A stretch of 64,000 nt of DNA from NCBI RefSeq assembly GCF_016808095.1, contig NC_068979.1, positions 18,258,501 to 18,322,500 of the forward strand. The letters run 5' to 3'. This DNA comes from Vigna angularis (taxonomy: Eukaryota > Streptophyta > Magnoliopsida > Fabales > Fabaceae). The notes under the pieces are model-generated. The model had not been told where the DNA came from and ran no database searches. It saw nothing but the letters and a program-made list of their open reading frames with translations. Below are positions 35,366 to 47,727 of this stretch, piece by piece (position 1 is the stretch's first letter; each line of letters begins with the position of its first letter). Position numbers and translations under genes: made by a program.

Positions 35366-38300
35366 ATTTTATAAAAAAAAATAGGTGATTCTGCATCTGC
35401 ATTTAATAGTTATGAGTTTCAATAGCTGATAAAAGTCAACATAACTAACAAATTGCCAAAAATCATCTAACATAACATCCAAATATAATTAATTTTGTAG
35501 CAATCCAGTTAATACTTTTAATATAATATACTAATAATCCCAAAGGAAAAAGTTTATTACAAACCATCTAATATATATATATATATATTATAATATTTTA
35601 CACCCAAAATCTGAAACGAAAACTTATCTTAGCTTGCTATATAATATATAACTTAATAAATGTAATATATAAAACAATATATCAATCATGACTAACATCC
35701 CATACAATAAATATATCTGCCCTGCATCCACACTATACAAATATATATTAAACAAGATTTTAACCAACTAATACAATAAAATATTTATGTAGCATTTGAA
35801 TCAACACATCAAAAAATTTTCTGCAGCATTTTTATATCCAAACATCAAATAATTTCCTGCAACATTTTTATCAAAACAGCAAATAATTTTCTGCAACATT
35901 TGAATCAAAACAGTTTTTCAGCAGATTTTTATTCTGAAGAGAACTCTTGAGATAGTATACATAACAATATCAAGGCACAATACTTACATAAATCAGTCAT
36001 CAATTACTCCAACCCAGATCAACGTAGCTCATCGGTTTGGTGGGAATCCCCAGTCTAACTAATTCAGTTCAAATATATACACATTCATACACTCCTTTAT
36101 TCTTGACATATAACCATCCCATAAAGAAAACCCATTCTAATATTTCATTCCCAAAACAGAGCATACATCATATACTTACTTTTTCAGACTCATACATGTC
36201 ACTAACTACAGCCCAAGCAAAGATAACAACACCCATACACATCTATTTCTCAGAATAAATACATTCATACACTTATTTCAGTTATTATCAACAATATTAT
36301 AAAATTTCCAGAATCCAAAGACACCGTTACAATTCATAGAACAACAAGATACAAGATCAAAATCAATTTAACTCTCCCATACCTTGGCCTTTGTTTTCTT
36401 TTCCTATTTTCGTTAGCTCTTGAGACTCTTTTTCTCTCTTTCCTTTATGTGATTCCCACTTCTTCTCCCACTCATTCCCTTCTTAACTCTGCTAATTTCG
36501 TTTCTCTCCGGACATAATTGCTTCCTCTCACGTCCCATTGCACAATGGATTCCAGGATTTGATGGCTTCTAGGCGAGGAAGAAGAAATGAGAAGAGAGGA
36601 TAAGAAAAAGGAAAAGAGGAACCAAACCTAGCACAAAACCTTTTATTGGTTTTCCTATAGAGCAATAGATCATTGCTCTTGAGCATAAGCCAAGAAAACT
36701 TTCCAGAAACCAAACCTATTACAAAAGAATGGTATAATAGTATCATATACCTCTCTGTAGTAATAACACTTTGGACTTCAATACTAATTTAGCAACTTGT
36801 AATCACAACCAGAACAATTATGTTTGAGCTTTATCATCTTTTGTTATAGCTTTTCCAACCTGCAATGACAAAGAAAAGTTTAATGAAGTTCAATCCAGTA
36901 TGAAAATTTGAACAAAAAGGTTAGACCATGGTAGTTATTGAGGGTATTAACTAGTAATCACCATTAACTCTCGGAATACCAGCACAGAAAAGCATCCCTA
37001 CGGTTCTTTCTGCACAGATAGACTGCCAACACAGAAAAGAAGAAGCAGGGCTCAAAAGAAGTCAAATCTTCAAGTCAAATACCAAATATCATGGCAGTTA
37101 TAAAATGGTGGCACTAAGTTAAGCAAAAAAGGATTGGAAAAAGAACTCAAATACCAAATGCATGTCAGTCACAAAGTCAATATATATTTTACACAAAGTC
37201 ACTTTAATGGTGAATAATGGAATAAAAGTGTAATATATATACCAAAAGCATTAACTGCACAGGTGTCAACACGATTGGGTGTGACTTCGGTAGCTTCAAT
37301 TTCAAGCCATTGGCCACTTTCATGCTTTCTTTTCTATAGAGATATAAAATGTTTACAACCATCCCTGAAATTTTATCCTATTCTTTAATTTCACCTTGTT
37401 GGTAACGGCATGAGCTACTTCCTCTAAAGAAGATGAAATAAAAAAAATATTCCAGCACCACCCAAACATCCATCACCGTATGTCTCCTTTCCCAGAACAT
37501 CCCTATTACTAAATGCAGGAAAATTAAATGTGCTCTTCATTCAACTAGAAACCAACGTTGGAAGCATAGCATGTGCAACAAGAATGCATTTCAATTCCCA
37601 TTGGCTTAAATCCACTAAAATGCAATACATAGAAATAAGATAATGCATGACACATCATATACCAATTCACGTAACCATTCCAAAGAATAAGCATTTAAAA
37701 TAATTTAAAAGAAGACCCTTTTAGCTCCTAGATGAATAACGTGGCAGCAGCCCTTGATTGGCATATTCTTCCACTTGAAATGCAATTAATCATCGTGCCC
37801 TTACTCCATCTATTCTACGTGCAACACCTATTTGCTCCTCATTCCCTAAAGGCAAACACAATAGCCCTCCTCATTCTAGCACCCCTTCTTTTTTTTTCTC
37901 AATTTCAAAAAAAACGTGAACACTTAAGGAATCAAAATAATTGGCAGCAAATAACATAAACTAAAACTACTCCTAAGCTGGAATAAAAAATTTGAAAGTA
38001 TTCTAAACAAATGAAAGTGTGCTTCTCTTCTCTCCATGCTGCACCAACTCAGAAATAAAAGAAATATGCATCATGTAAGCCACTTCTCTTTTCTTCACGT
38101 AAATCACCAACCACCCTTCCAGTTTTGCTTTCTAAAGTGGATGAATTCTTCTCCACATGGCAGCTGCACCAACTCAAGCCGTGACCCCACTTACTTTCAA
38201 TGACCGTGCTCTCCTCTTTCATCAAAGAAAGAAAATAATTTGACACCTTGTGCAAGTTCTTTCAACTCAAATAAATCAGCTTTTTCTAAAAGAAACCACA

Positions 38301-39160
38301 AATCACCGTGAGCAACAATCTAATCACCAAATGAAAATGACAAAAGCTACCAACATGCACACTTCTTCACAGCAAAATAACGCTAATATAAAAATAAAAA
38401 TCTGGTTCAAACATAAAGACAAAAACAAGAACAAGACCATGTGTTCTTCAAAATTCTCCTCGGTTTCAACATAGACAAGAAAACTAAAAACCTTCTGCAG
38501 CGTCACCATCCATCTAAGAAAGGAGAATGAAATGCTTCTCTTCCACTAATCCCACGACAGCTCCCCTTTTTCCTGGTTGAAGTGCTTCCAGCTTGCAAAG
38601 AGTAAATGCATCACTTCCAATATCCAGAAAAATTGTGTTCTTTCTTTTCATCAATCAACAATATTCATATCCACTGAACCTCTGAACCAGTTTTTATCAC
38701 TACTATTGTCCACTACCTTTACCTCCACAACATAACACAAGCGCTAACTTCCCCAAAACTCCCCATAATTCATAATTTTTTTCGGAGTTCGAAAGTCAAA
38801 CTCAAAAGTCTAGCATCCAAACAGTTGAAAGTAAATGAAAAAAAATGCATTCATTTGAAAAAGGAAAAACCCTCCTCACCAAAATCAAATCTCTACAATC
38901 TAACAAAACTAAGCTGAACCCACTCAGATGTCAAATTAAAAAATTCAAAATAAAACCCATAACATCCAAAAAAAAGCAAAGTATTGCTTATCATATTACT
39001 CGGTAATAGAGAAAAACTAGTAAATCCCTAATTCTAAAATCTTTTCATGCTTATTAACGAATTATTGCGGGTAACCTGAATGAATTAAACACAGATTAGG
39101 GTTGACCCTTTTTCGATTTTACGCAATAATAGCATTAGAGATTACTACGAATATTAAGGA
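35366..39160 (-). other. Interior of the CACTA element, one exon-like block, no transposase
   Basis: Mostly AT-rich with no long frame. On the minus strand 37243-37333 looks like a 91-base exon. It is preceded by TTTTCTATAG's complement, an AG acceptor (CTATAG), and followed by a GT donor. It encodes KRKHESGQWLEIEATEVTPN and then RVDTCAVNAF with no stop. Other fragments (36964-37022) could be a following exon ending in a stop. This suggests captured host gene DNA; I do not recognise the family. Confidence 0.3.
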
Positions 39161-39312
39161 AGAAAGGATTACTTACCAGATGAAGGTCTTAGCATCATCC
39201 TAACGAAGACCGCCACTGAACCACGGAGGTGAAACGAAGGTGCTGAACGAGATTCCTCAACGAGGAACAAGGAGATTTAGGGAAAAGGTTTTTCGCACGA
39301 ACACAGCTCGAG

Positions 39313-39575
39313 TGTTTCAGTGCGTTCGAGAGATGAGAGTTTCAATGCATCGAGAGTGGATGGTTGAAGTTAGGGTTCGAGAGAGATTTGAGAGAATCAA
39401 TGCGTGGAGAGTGGAGAGTGCATGGAGAGTAAAGAATTGAAGTTAGGGTTGCAGAGACATTTGAGAGAATCAGTGCGTAGAGAGTGGAGACTTAAGGTTA
39501 GGGTTGCAGGGAAATTTGGGAGAATTAGTGGAGAATGCAGAGCTAGGGATCGAGAGAGATTCGAGAGAACACACC
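39313..39575. repeat. Imperfect tandem repeats of about 70-80 bp in the CACTA right interior
   Basis: Four degenerate copies built on GAGAGAATCA(A/G)TGCGT, AGAGTGGAGA and GTTAGGGTT(C/G). They keep short frames open on both strands; these are not genes. Confidence 0.65.
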
Positions 39576-39916
39576 TCAAGCGAGGATTCCACCAAACAAG
39601 GTTCGAATGAAATATAATTTCAATCTTTTTGAAATAAAATTAATTTTCAGATCCGTATGTAACATCGGTGGGTAACACTTGCTTCTATACTTACATACGG
39701 ATATTATCCTTAGGAAACTCTTCTGCCACCATGCGCAAAAAATACATACGGATTTTATATACGGATATATCTGTATATAAAATTCGTATATAATATCCGT
39801 ATATAATTTTATTTTTAAGATCTGTATATAATATCCGTATATATTATACTCATGTTACATACGGATCAAAATCCGTATATAATTATCGGTAGATAATAAT
39901 CATTTTTCTTGTAGTG

Positions 39917-40889
39917 CTTCTTGAATTTCTTCTTGAGAGATCTTCTATTTATAGATTTCATGGATATATGTCTGTTAGACTAAGTTCGTAGTTTATAGTC
40001 TTGATACTTGTGCTTTCTTTTTCTTCTTTTCACAACAACTGTTGCGTAAATTAACTTTGTCAGAGCATACTTGCTTATTTAGTTGTTTGCTTGAAGTAGG
40101 TTGTATGATCTTTTTAGACTTTCCTTCAAGTGAGGAACATTCTATGAATATCTTCTTTGTCTTTAACGTCCACTTTTTGATATTTGATCTGTAGCACTGT
40201 GGATGCGTGTAGTATAGCTTATCTACAAAATTATAGTAAATTGTGCATGCAACATACATCTATTTTCTTATCACTTTTGTTATTTTTGAACGTTGAGCAA
40301 TTAATTTCATTTAATGCTTGCTTAGAATCAACAAAGTTCTTTTAATTTCCTACCGTTAGGTAACATTTTACTTTTAAGTTCTTTTCTCTAAGGATACCAA
40401 ATTTAGATATACTTTATCATAAGATGAGGTACTCGTTAAGCTCATGGCATCGTTTAGTCTAGTAAATGCTTCTTTAGCTTTTGTCTCTTTTTAGACAGAT
40501 AGCTTTTAGCTTACTTAAGCTTTCTTACACATTTTAATAATTAAGTCTTTTAATATGTTTTGTCAAAGAAATTGTCTCAACCTATTTTGTTTTTGAGAGA
40601 GGTTGAATACCTATTCAAGATATTGTAAGCATTGAGCGTTTAACTCAATCTCCCTTGGACGCTTTTAGGCAGAACATCCTTTAACCAAGCATATGGGTGT
40701 TTAGCCTATATGTTTTTCTATTTCTTAAGACCTAAGTGTTTACTTAAGTTTTCTATGTTTTGGATTTAGGCTCTAAGTCTTGTGTTTTCACCCTTGGTTG
40801 TTTTCTGATTATTACCCTATTTTAATGTTATTTGATTAAATTTCAAAACATGAGAGCTTTTGAGAATATAGACAATTTTATCTTTAACA
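39917..40889 (-). mobile_element. Copia-type LTR remnant, right part
   Basis: Continues 33825-35061 across the CACTA insertion (CTT shared). It reads through TTCTATTTATAG, a TATA-like site, and ends TTATCTTTAACA at 40889, so the minus strand starts TGTTAAAGATAAAATTGTC, a plausible LTR start. No coding region. Confidence 0.4.
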
Positions 40890-41851
40890 CTTGGGACTTC
40901 AATCTTCATCCATGACGTTTTACCCTTCTTAGGGTTAATGAGGGAGATGAGCTCGAATTGAAGGAGTTGATGCGAATGGGAGGTGCAATTGGAGCATGGA
41001 GTAGCTACAATGAACCTTGGAAGAGGGCTTGCATATTCTCTTTGGTTTCCATTTCTTTCAATTTGTAGAACCCTAAGTTTTCCATTATGGAGGGCTAATC
41101 CTATTTATTGATATTAGTTGTAAAACATGAAACTCTTGTGTAATTTTATGCTATTAATGGTATATGTTTTTCCAATTCATGTTAGTATTGAATTTTCGTG
41201 CTTAATGCTTGATGTGGATTGTTCCCATGCTTGATTTATTGTTCTTGATGTAGTGGAAAATATGACTTGAATCTATAACTGAAATTGGATACCTAATGGA
41301 TCTTGTATTTAGGAATATAACATGATTCATTAGTAATCTTAAACTCTTAACTTAATATGTGGTTGCTTGTTGAGGATTGAAGGAATTTGAACTCTATAAA
41401 TTATCATAGGCTCAAAGTCAGTAAGATAAGATTTGAGCATGCTTGTGAGTTGAATTTGACATGAATATAGAATTGAGATGATTATTAATACAAGATAATG
41501 AAGTGGTTGAACTTTAGTCTTAACAATTTGTAAATAATCTATGTTACCTTTCTTTGCACACTAAATGTTTGATTAAAAGTACAAAAAAAAAGCTTCTTGT
41601 GTTTTTGTGAATTTTATACTCTAATTGAGTTAGAATGCAATAATTGTTAAGTATTGCACAAGTCTCTTAAAAGAGAACGATATTTATAATTTGTTACGCT
41701 GCAACCGGTGTACTTATCGTTATATTTGCTGCTAACAACTCTGAGCACCCAACAATATCGAGGTGGCTAAACCCGTGGCGCTTTTTGGAATTTATTTCCA
41801 TCTATCATACTTAATATTTCCTTCCATTGGCCTTGAGTGCATAATAGTTCC
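40890..41851. other. Retrotransposon-derived spacer, no ORF
   Basis: AT-rich, with text such as TTTGCTGCTAACAACTCTGA (41731) and GTGGCGCTTTTTGG (41778) that resembles untranslated regions of plant Gypsy elements. Ends are not definable. It directly abuts the Tat-type LTR start at 41852. Confidence 0.35.
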
Positions 41852-43147
41852 TGTCAACACCCAATTTCGTCCGGGTAAGTAAATCAATAAAAATAAAAAA
41901 AATATAATAAGAGAATAATAATTAATGGTGGGTAAAAAGGGATAAAATAATACCAAACACAATATTTTTGAAATGTTAGTTTAATATGGTAATAATTTGA
42001 ATTAATATTATGCAAATAGTATATTAATATAATTTGTTGCATCAGTTGCTTGTTGCTTTTAAAGAGGAAAATATGATTTGCTGACGATAATGATAATCAA
42101 TGTTTTGAATATTATTTAATTTGTTTTCTGGCAATCATGACCATTTCTTTTCCCTATTTTGTTTTATTGTCATTTAATTCACAATTAAAGCAATTCTTTC
42201 CCTATTTTGTTTTATTGTCAATTAATTCACAATTAAGGCAAGATTTCCATAATATTATAATGTGTGTATAAATACGCACTCGGTCATAGAGAAGGGGGGG
42301 ACGAAAAAATAGAGAGAGACACTATGAAATAATGGACATAGAAAATGTATGAGAGAGTATAGAGAAAAGTAAATTATCACGCTAGAGGATCTCTGCCAAT
42401 GGAAACTATCAGGGAAGAATTAGGGAATATTGAAAGCTGAAAAGGTACCTCATCTTCACACCTTTTTTTTTTATCTTTTTGTTGCAATTTGAAGGTTTTT
42501 TTCTAAAGGTTTTATTTTTTTATACACAAATGACGTTCTTTTAAAAATCATGATTTTTGAAGTATAAGTACGTGTCAACCTATGGTCGGTTTCCTTCCTC
42601 TTTCCCACTGTTCTTAAAAATAAAATAAAAATACATAATCCTTAAAATAAAAAAAAATCAATATTGTTAAACCAAATCTTTTTTTCGGATTCACTTTTCA
42701 AAAATCTAAATCAATCAATAATAATTTTTAAACAAACTCACAAACCTTTATCTAGATAAAGAACTACGTGATCCCTGATTGTCCATTATTAATGGATGTA
42801 CGTAGGACCAAGGTCAATTCTTGTCGGGTTCATAAAACAAAAAATATTTTTTGTTTCTTAATAGCTTTTTTTATTTATTTTATTTATTGTTTTAGGGAAA
42901 TTTAAACATTTTGAAAAACCACCTCAGCTTTATACATTTAATTAAAGGTATTGCCTTTGGGCAGGCGCGATAGGGTGTTAATACCTTCCTTACGCGTAAC
43001 CGATTCCTGAACCTGAAAATCTCTTTTCGTAGACCATGTCTTATTTTATGGTTTTCCATAATAAACTATGATGGCGACTCCACGAATCTATTTCTCAAAC
43101 CCGTTTGTTTTTCGGGTCGTCGTCCCGTCGCGATCCCGGTTGCTACA
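41852..43147 (+). repeat. Tat/Ogre-type 5' LTR (1296 bp)
   Basis: Starts TGTCAACACCC and ends GGTTGCTACA, directly followed by AA and the primer-binding site. It contains GTGTATAAATACGC (TATA box at about 42268), a direct repeat of CCCTATTTTGTTTTATTGTC at about 42153 and 42201, and a GC-rich end (GTCGTCCCGTCGCGATCCCG). The 3' partner lies outside the window. Confidence 0.8.
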
Positions 43148-43149
43148 AA

Positions 43150-43167
43150 TGGCGACTCCGCTGGGGA
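43150..43167 (+). other. Primer-binding site, tRNA-Arg type
   Basis: TGGCGACTCCGCTGGGGA, two bases inside the 5' LTR. This PBS is known from Ogre-like elements and marks the LTR end. Confidence 0.8.
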
Positions 43168-45128
43168 CGCTAGAGAATCAGGCCTTGTTGATTAAATGTG
43201 CAAAATTGATGTGGTTTTATTTTTAGTTTTGTTTTTGTTTTATTTTATTTTATTGCATTTTATTTTATTCTATTTTATTTATTTTCCCTTTATTTATTAT
43301 ATATGTTTGTCTTTATTTATTTTGGTAATTTATTTATACTCGTTTTTATTATTATTATTACTTTGCATATCATGAGTGGGACCCTATACCTGGGTCTGAG
43401 TGTAACATAGAATTAGAGGGGTTGTGTAGCGGTGTCATGTCTGGACTATTTCCAGTTTGGCTATCGTGAGAACCCCAGTCAGTGTCTGTTCTCTTTACAT
43501 GCAATTTCACACCTAGTTGCGTTTCAACAGTTGTGGAAAAGCTGTGAGAAGGACTATAGCTCTGGTGGCCTTAATTTTAGGTTTAGGAAACTTTCCTTGT
43601 GAGATTGCATATGCAATGCTTAGACCTTAAGACATTGGACCTACATTAAAAGCATAAAAAAAAACATGTTATCTTTTAATTATTTTTTGGAATAGACATC
43701 TTCATACATCATATGCGTTGGCAGCATTTTCATCTTTTTTTCCTTCATTTTCTTTATACATAACAATAAATGTGTCATGTTTTTATTTAACTAAAAAAAA
43801 ACAAGAACAAAAATATCATGCTTTAATGAATAAATTAATAAGGAAAAATAAACACTTTTTAGTCAAATGAATTAATAAAACTTTCATTTTTTTAAGCATT
43901 TATTAACATGAAATCGTGAAAATAGTTTTCTTCTTCATCATTTTCTATCATCCATTTTATCCATGAAAAAAATCAGTTTATAAGGGGCACTATCCCAAAG
44001 TGATCGCAAGCAATCTTTTTGGTAAAAAAAATAAAAAAATAAAAAAATTGAAAATGAATAAAAACAAATTAGGGGCAACTTATCTAAGTTAAGATTTTCG
44101 AAAATAAGGTGATCATAATGTAATGGAGAGATATGTTTCTTCATCAAAAAAAAAATTATCATTCTTTGTAACATATTTTGAGTCTTAAAAATAAAACTAA
44201 AAATGTTTTTGAACAAGTCAGGTTGACATCATGTTATTTAAGAAAGAATTGTTTTTTGAAAAAAAATCAAAATTTCAAAACATAAGGAAAAATGAAAACG
44301 GCAAACTTAATTTTCATTTCACTGTAACAAGAACTTTTTTTTAAGCCCATTGGGCCTAGTTGATAGTTTTCTTCAAATTCAATTTCTTGAAAAAAAAAAC
44401 AAATGAATGTGATAAGAGGAAAATATAAAAAAAAAATATTTCTCAAAAAGTTTTATCATTTTCATTTTGAAAAAAAACCATAGAAAGGGAAATCATTACA
44501 TTTTGAGTAATTTATTACCATATGTTTCTGCGACGAAATATTTTAAATAACCAATAGCATTTTCTGTTGAGACATGTGTGTGTATTGCTTGAAAACACTC
44601 ATTTTCCAGTCTTCCCCAGAAGAAAAGAGATTGACTCTAACAAACAATAACGCTACCATATACTAGGGCATATTTGTCTTGCCAAGGTTATTCTCGCTTG
44701 TGTTATTTGAGAACTCCCTAACTAGCCATGCAAAAGAAAATCAAACCATTTGGGGGTAATCCTTTTTCAGTAAATCCTTTCCATACCCGTTCCCTATCAT
44801 GAACAAAACTCATGCCTAAAAACTGGGGCAGCTTTGACATTCATGGATACATATCTCCATACTTATTTTACCAAACACCAACATCCTTTTGGTGTGTTGT
44901 ATCTCATATTCACATATTCACGCCAACGTGGTTATCCAGTGTCCTTTAAATCCTTACATCTTTCAACTTTTCTGTGGTTTCCGTTTATTTTTAGCATGCA
45001 TCATTTCTGCATTTTCGCATAATTCGTTTTCATCTAATCCAAGTTAATAAAAACAGTATAAAGTTTAAGAAAAAACAACGGCAAAACTTCCACGACATCC
45101 TTATAAGACTTGAGCAAACTCCAAAGCT
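43168..45128 (+). other. 5' leader of the Tat element
   Basis: Nearly 2 kb without a meaningful frame. (TTTTA)n-like runs occur at 43210-43290, followed by AT-rich text. Ogre elements proper carry an extra ORF1 here; none is visible, so it was lost or this is a non-Ogre Tat member. Confidence 0.5.
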
Positions 45129-46757
45129 ATGGAAGATTGGGAAGAGGAACGTGAAACTGTAAAGGCCGATATTAGTCAGCTAAAGGATCAAGTCGGTCAA
45201 ATTTTAGAAGCGTTGAAAGCCATGAAAACCGCAGGAGAGACTTCGTTTGCAAAGGCTGATGATAATGCTCACACTCCAATACATGACGCTGTGGGCACAC
45301 AATTCACATTTCCAATGTATGGTTTACCACCAGGTTACACACCGCCTATTGGAGATCATTCAGAGGCAGAGCATACTTCTTTGGCTTTTCCCGTAACTAA
45401 CAATGTACTTCCCATTAGTACCCAGGAGCCTATCCACACAACTGAGGCAAAACTGAATGAAACGTCCAAGCTTCCCCACACAATTGTCGCACAAGATGCT
45501 ACTTTGCATGCGAACGTAGAAGGAGCGAAGGATAAACTTGAAGTTCTAGAAGGTAGACTGAGAGCCATAGAAGGGTTTGAAAGTTACGGGTTTGGTGACG
45601 TGGCAAGGTTGAGTTTGGCTCCAAGAGTGACCATTCCACACAAGTTTAAGGTGCCAGAATTTGAGAAATACAAGGGAAACACATGCCCTAAGAACCATTT
45701 GACCATGTATTGTCGAAAAATGGCTGCCTACGCATACGACGATAAACTACTTATTCATTTCTTTCAAGATAGTTTGGTTGAAGCAGCGTTGAGTTGGTAT
45801 ACGCATCTGGAATCCTCTCATATCTGTTCTTGGACAGATTTGGCAGATGCCTTTGTAAGACAGTACAAATACAACATGCATGTCGCGCCAGACAGGTTAC
45901 AATTGCACCATATGGCAAAGAAAGATGATGAGTCTTTTAAAGAATACGCGCAACAATGGAGAGAGTTGGCAGCGCAGGTTGAACCACCTCTATATGACAA
46001 GGAGATGGTTGCAATGTTTGTAAGCACACTACAACCACCTTTTTATGAGCATATGATTGGCAACGTGTCTTCCAATTTTGCTGATATCATCATCATAGGC
46101 GAAAGAATCGAAATCGGACTGAAAAGTGGGAAAATTATATCTCAAGCCACCACTCCGAAGAAATATATTTTTAATCCAGGGAAAGAGAAAGAAGGGGGAG
46201 TGCATGCAACATCAGCAATACCCATGTGGGGAGGTCATGCGCCCACACATAGCTATCAACCAAGCCCGAGTTATCCTCCTTATGTGAACAATACAGTGTC
46301 TAGTCCCCAAATGAGACCTCGACAACCAGGATATTATCAACCACAACAGGCTAATGCCAGGGGCACTGGAGCCGGTTTAGGTCCAGATCAGAATGTTGGT
46401 CAAAGTGCTAATGCCAGGACGAACCAATTGAAAGTTTTCACTCCCATTCCTATGACGTATACAGATTTGTTACCTCATCTCTTAAAGAAAGGCATGGCCA
46501 TTATTCGTCCCATGAAACCTTTACAACCTCCATACCCCCATAATTATGATCCAAATGCAAGATGCAATTTTCATGGGGGAAGCATTGGCCACTCGACTGA
46601 AAAGTGCATGGGTCTTAAGTTCAAAGTACAATCGCTAATTGATGCAGGATGGCTGAAGTTCCAAGAAGACAAACCTAGTGTTGAAGTCAATCCCCTTGCC
46701 GAGCACGAAAATACCTCAACAAATGCCATCGAGGTTGGACGACACAGGCTAGTGTAG
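45129..46757 (+). CDS. Tat/Ogre-type Gag, 542 codons
   Basis: The ATG at 45129 opens MEDWEEERETVKADISQLKD, a predicted coiled coil, then a spacer rich in T and P. The capsid-like Retrotrans_gag domain covers about residues 160-340 (IPHKFKVPEFEKYKGNTCPK, AALSWYTHLE, FKEYAQQWRELAAQV). A Q/P/Y-rich linker follows, then CNFHGGSIGHSTEKC at about 479-493, a variant knuckle. The frame is intact to TAG at 46755-46757, although the element's pol is not. Gag assembles the particle that packages RNA. A second CX2CX4HX4C motif lies just downstream in another frame (46851-46895), so the original gag-pol frame was broken by the stop at 46755 or by a shift. Confidence 0.85.
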   Translation: MEDWEEERETVKADISQLKDQVGQILEALKAMKTAGETSFAKADDNAHTPIHDAVGTQFTFPMYGLPPGYTPPIGDHSEAEHTSLAFPVTNNVLPISTQEPIHTTEAKLNETSKLPHTIVAQDATLHANVEGAKDKLEVLEGRLRAIEGFESYGFGDVARLSLAPRVTIPHKFKVPEFEKYKGNTCPKNHLTMYCRKMAAYAYDDKLLIHFFQDSLVEAALSWYTHLESSHICSWTDLADAFVRQYKYNMHVAPDRLQLHHMAKKDDESFKEYAQQWRELAAQVEPPLYDKEMVAMFVSTLQPPFYEHMIGNVSSNFADIIIIGERIEIGLKSGKIISQATTPKKYIFNPGKEKEGGVHATSAIPMWGGHAPTHSYQPSPSYPPYVNNTVSSPQMRPRQPGYYQPQQANARGTGAGLGPDQNVGQSANARTNQLKVFTPIPMTYTDLLPHLLKKGMAIIRPMKPLQPPYPHNYDPNARCNFHGGSIGHSTEKCMGLKFKVQSLIDAGWLKFQEDKPSVEVNPLAEHENTSTNAIEVGRHRLV

Positions 46758-47727
46758 GATGTTAGTAAAATTTGTAGTTCTAAAAAGGTCATTTTTGAAA
46801 CGCTGATAAGATTGGGTTTGTTAAGGGGTGAAGATGGCCTCGGCGAGGCATGTGGAATATGTCCAAGAGCCGAACATATCATTAATGAGTGTACCAGGTT
46901 TAGAAGCATTCTCCAAGATCTGATCGACAAAAATTTCCTACAAATATATCACAAGGATAAAGAAGATGTATTTGCAAACCCAAGGGCTGAAAGATAGAGA
47001 ATTTGTCTGTGATGCTTATTGAAATGTAATCGTTTTTTAATTAACCTCACTGCTTTGCCCGGAGCCTTGGGGTTCGTGCGTTACGGGTTGACATTTTCTT
47101 TTGCATTTGGTTTAACATTAAATCATATTTGTTTCATTTTTTTTCATCATCTCGTGGCTTAAATTTTTTAACTCAAATAATACGGATATGACAATGAATG
47201 TTTTGAAAACAATAATGTTGATTTTCCTAATTTTGAGCTCCCTATCAATAACATGGAAGATGATTATGATTCACCCATAACCCTCTCCAGTGGTAATGAG
47301 ATTGGTGAAGAAATAAAACCCCATCAAGGAGAGGTTGGAATCTTTAATATAAGAGGAGAAAGCGAGAGATAGGAGGTAAAGATCGACACTAGCATGAAGA
47401 AAGAGTTCAACACGAGTTACTATTAGAATGTCATCAGAATCAATGATGAAGTACGAAAGCAGTTCGATGCGAGATTCTTAGCAGGGACAAAATACTCGCA
47501 ATAGGTGGCAAGTATCGTGTCGAAGAAGGACGATAATGAGCAAATGTGTGTCGACTATCATGATTTAAAGATAATTTCTCATCACCGCAAACCTGAACAA
47601 TCAAACTTCACATCGTCGCCCAAAAATGAATGGGGCAGTCAAGGCCGTTAATAAAAAAAAATATCAAGAGGATTGTACCTTCGATTTACTCGGTTACAAC
47701 ACATCGGTACGCATGTAGACTGGGGCA
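46758..47727 (+). pseudogene. Decayed Tat pol, left part (late gag knuckle to start of RT)
   Basis: Readable pieces in changing frames: CGICPRAEHIINEC (46854-46895), then LIDKNFLQ; then an acidic spacer ISSGNE-like; then KKDDNEQMCVDYHDLK (47525-47575), which corresponds to the reverse transcriptase KKDGK.RMCVDYRDLN motif. Several stops occur in between, and the protease is missing or unreadable. It ends at the Athila target site within integrase-like sequence (T-G-A-T-P across the junction), so RT, RNase H and most of integrase are deleted. Confidence 0.7.

Larger units (their letters stand above)
35062..39916. mobile_element. Non-autonomous CACTA transposon, 4855 bp
   Basis: The left end is CACTACAAGAAAAATCACAG and the right end the reverse complement of CACTACAAGAAAAATGATTA: perfect 15-bp CACTA termini. 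CTT flanks both sides (35059-35061 and 39917-39919), the expected 3-bp duplication. Subterminal regions (35085-35365 and 39640-39895) are packed with TCCGTATATAA / TTATATACGGA in both orientations. No transposase or TNPA-like ORF is found in about 4.2 kb of interior. Removing the element restores a continuous LTR-like sequence. Confidence 0.93.

Noticed and set aside
36037..36258. 73-codon + strand frame in the CACTA interior
   Set aside because: No recognisable domain; typical chance frame in AT-rich DNA.
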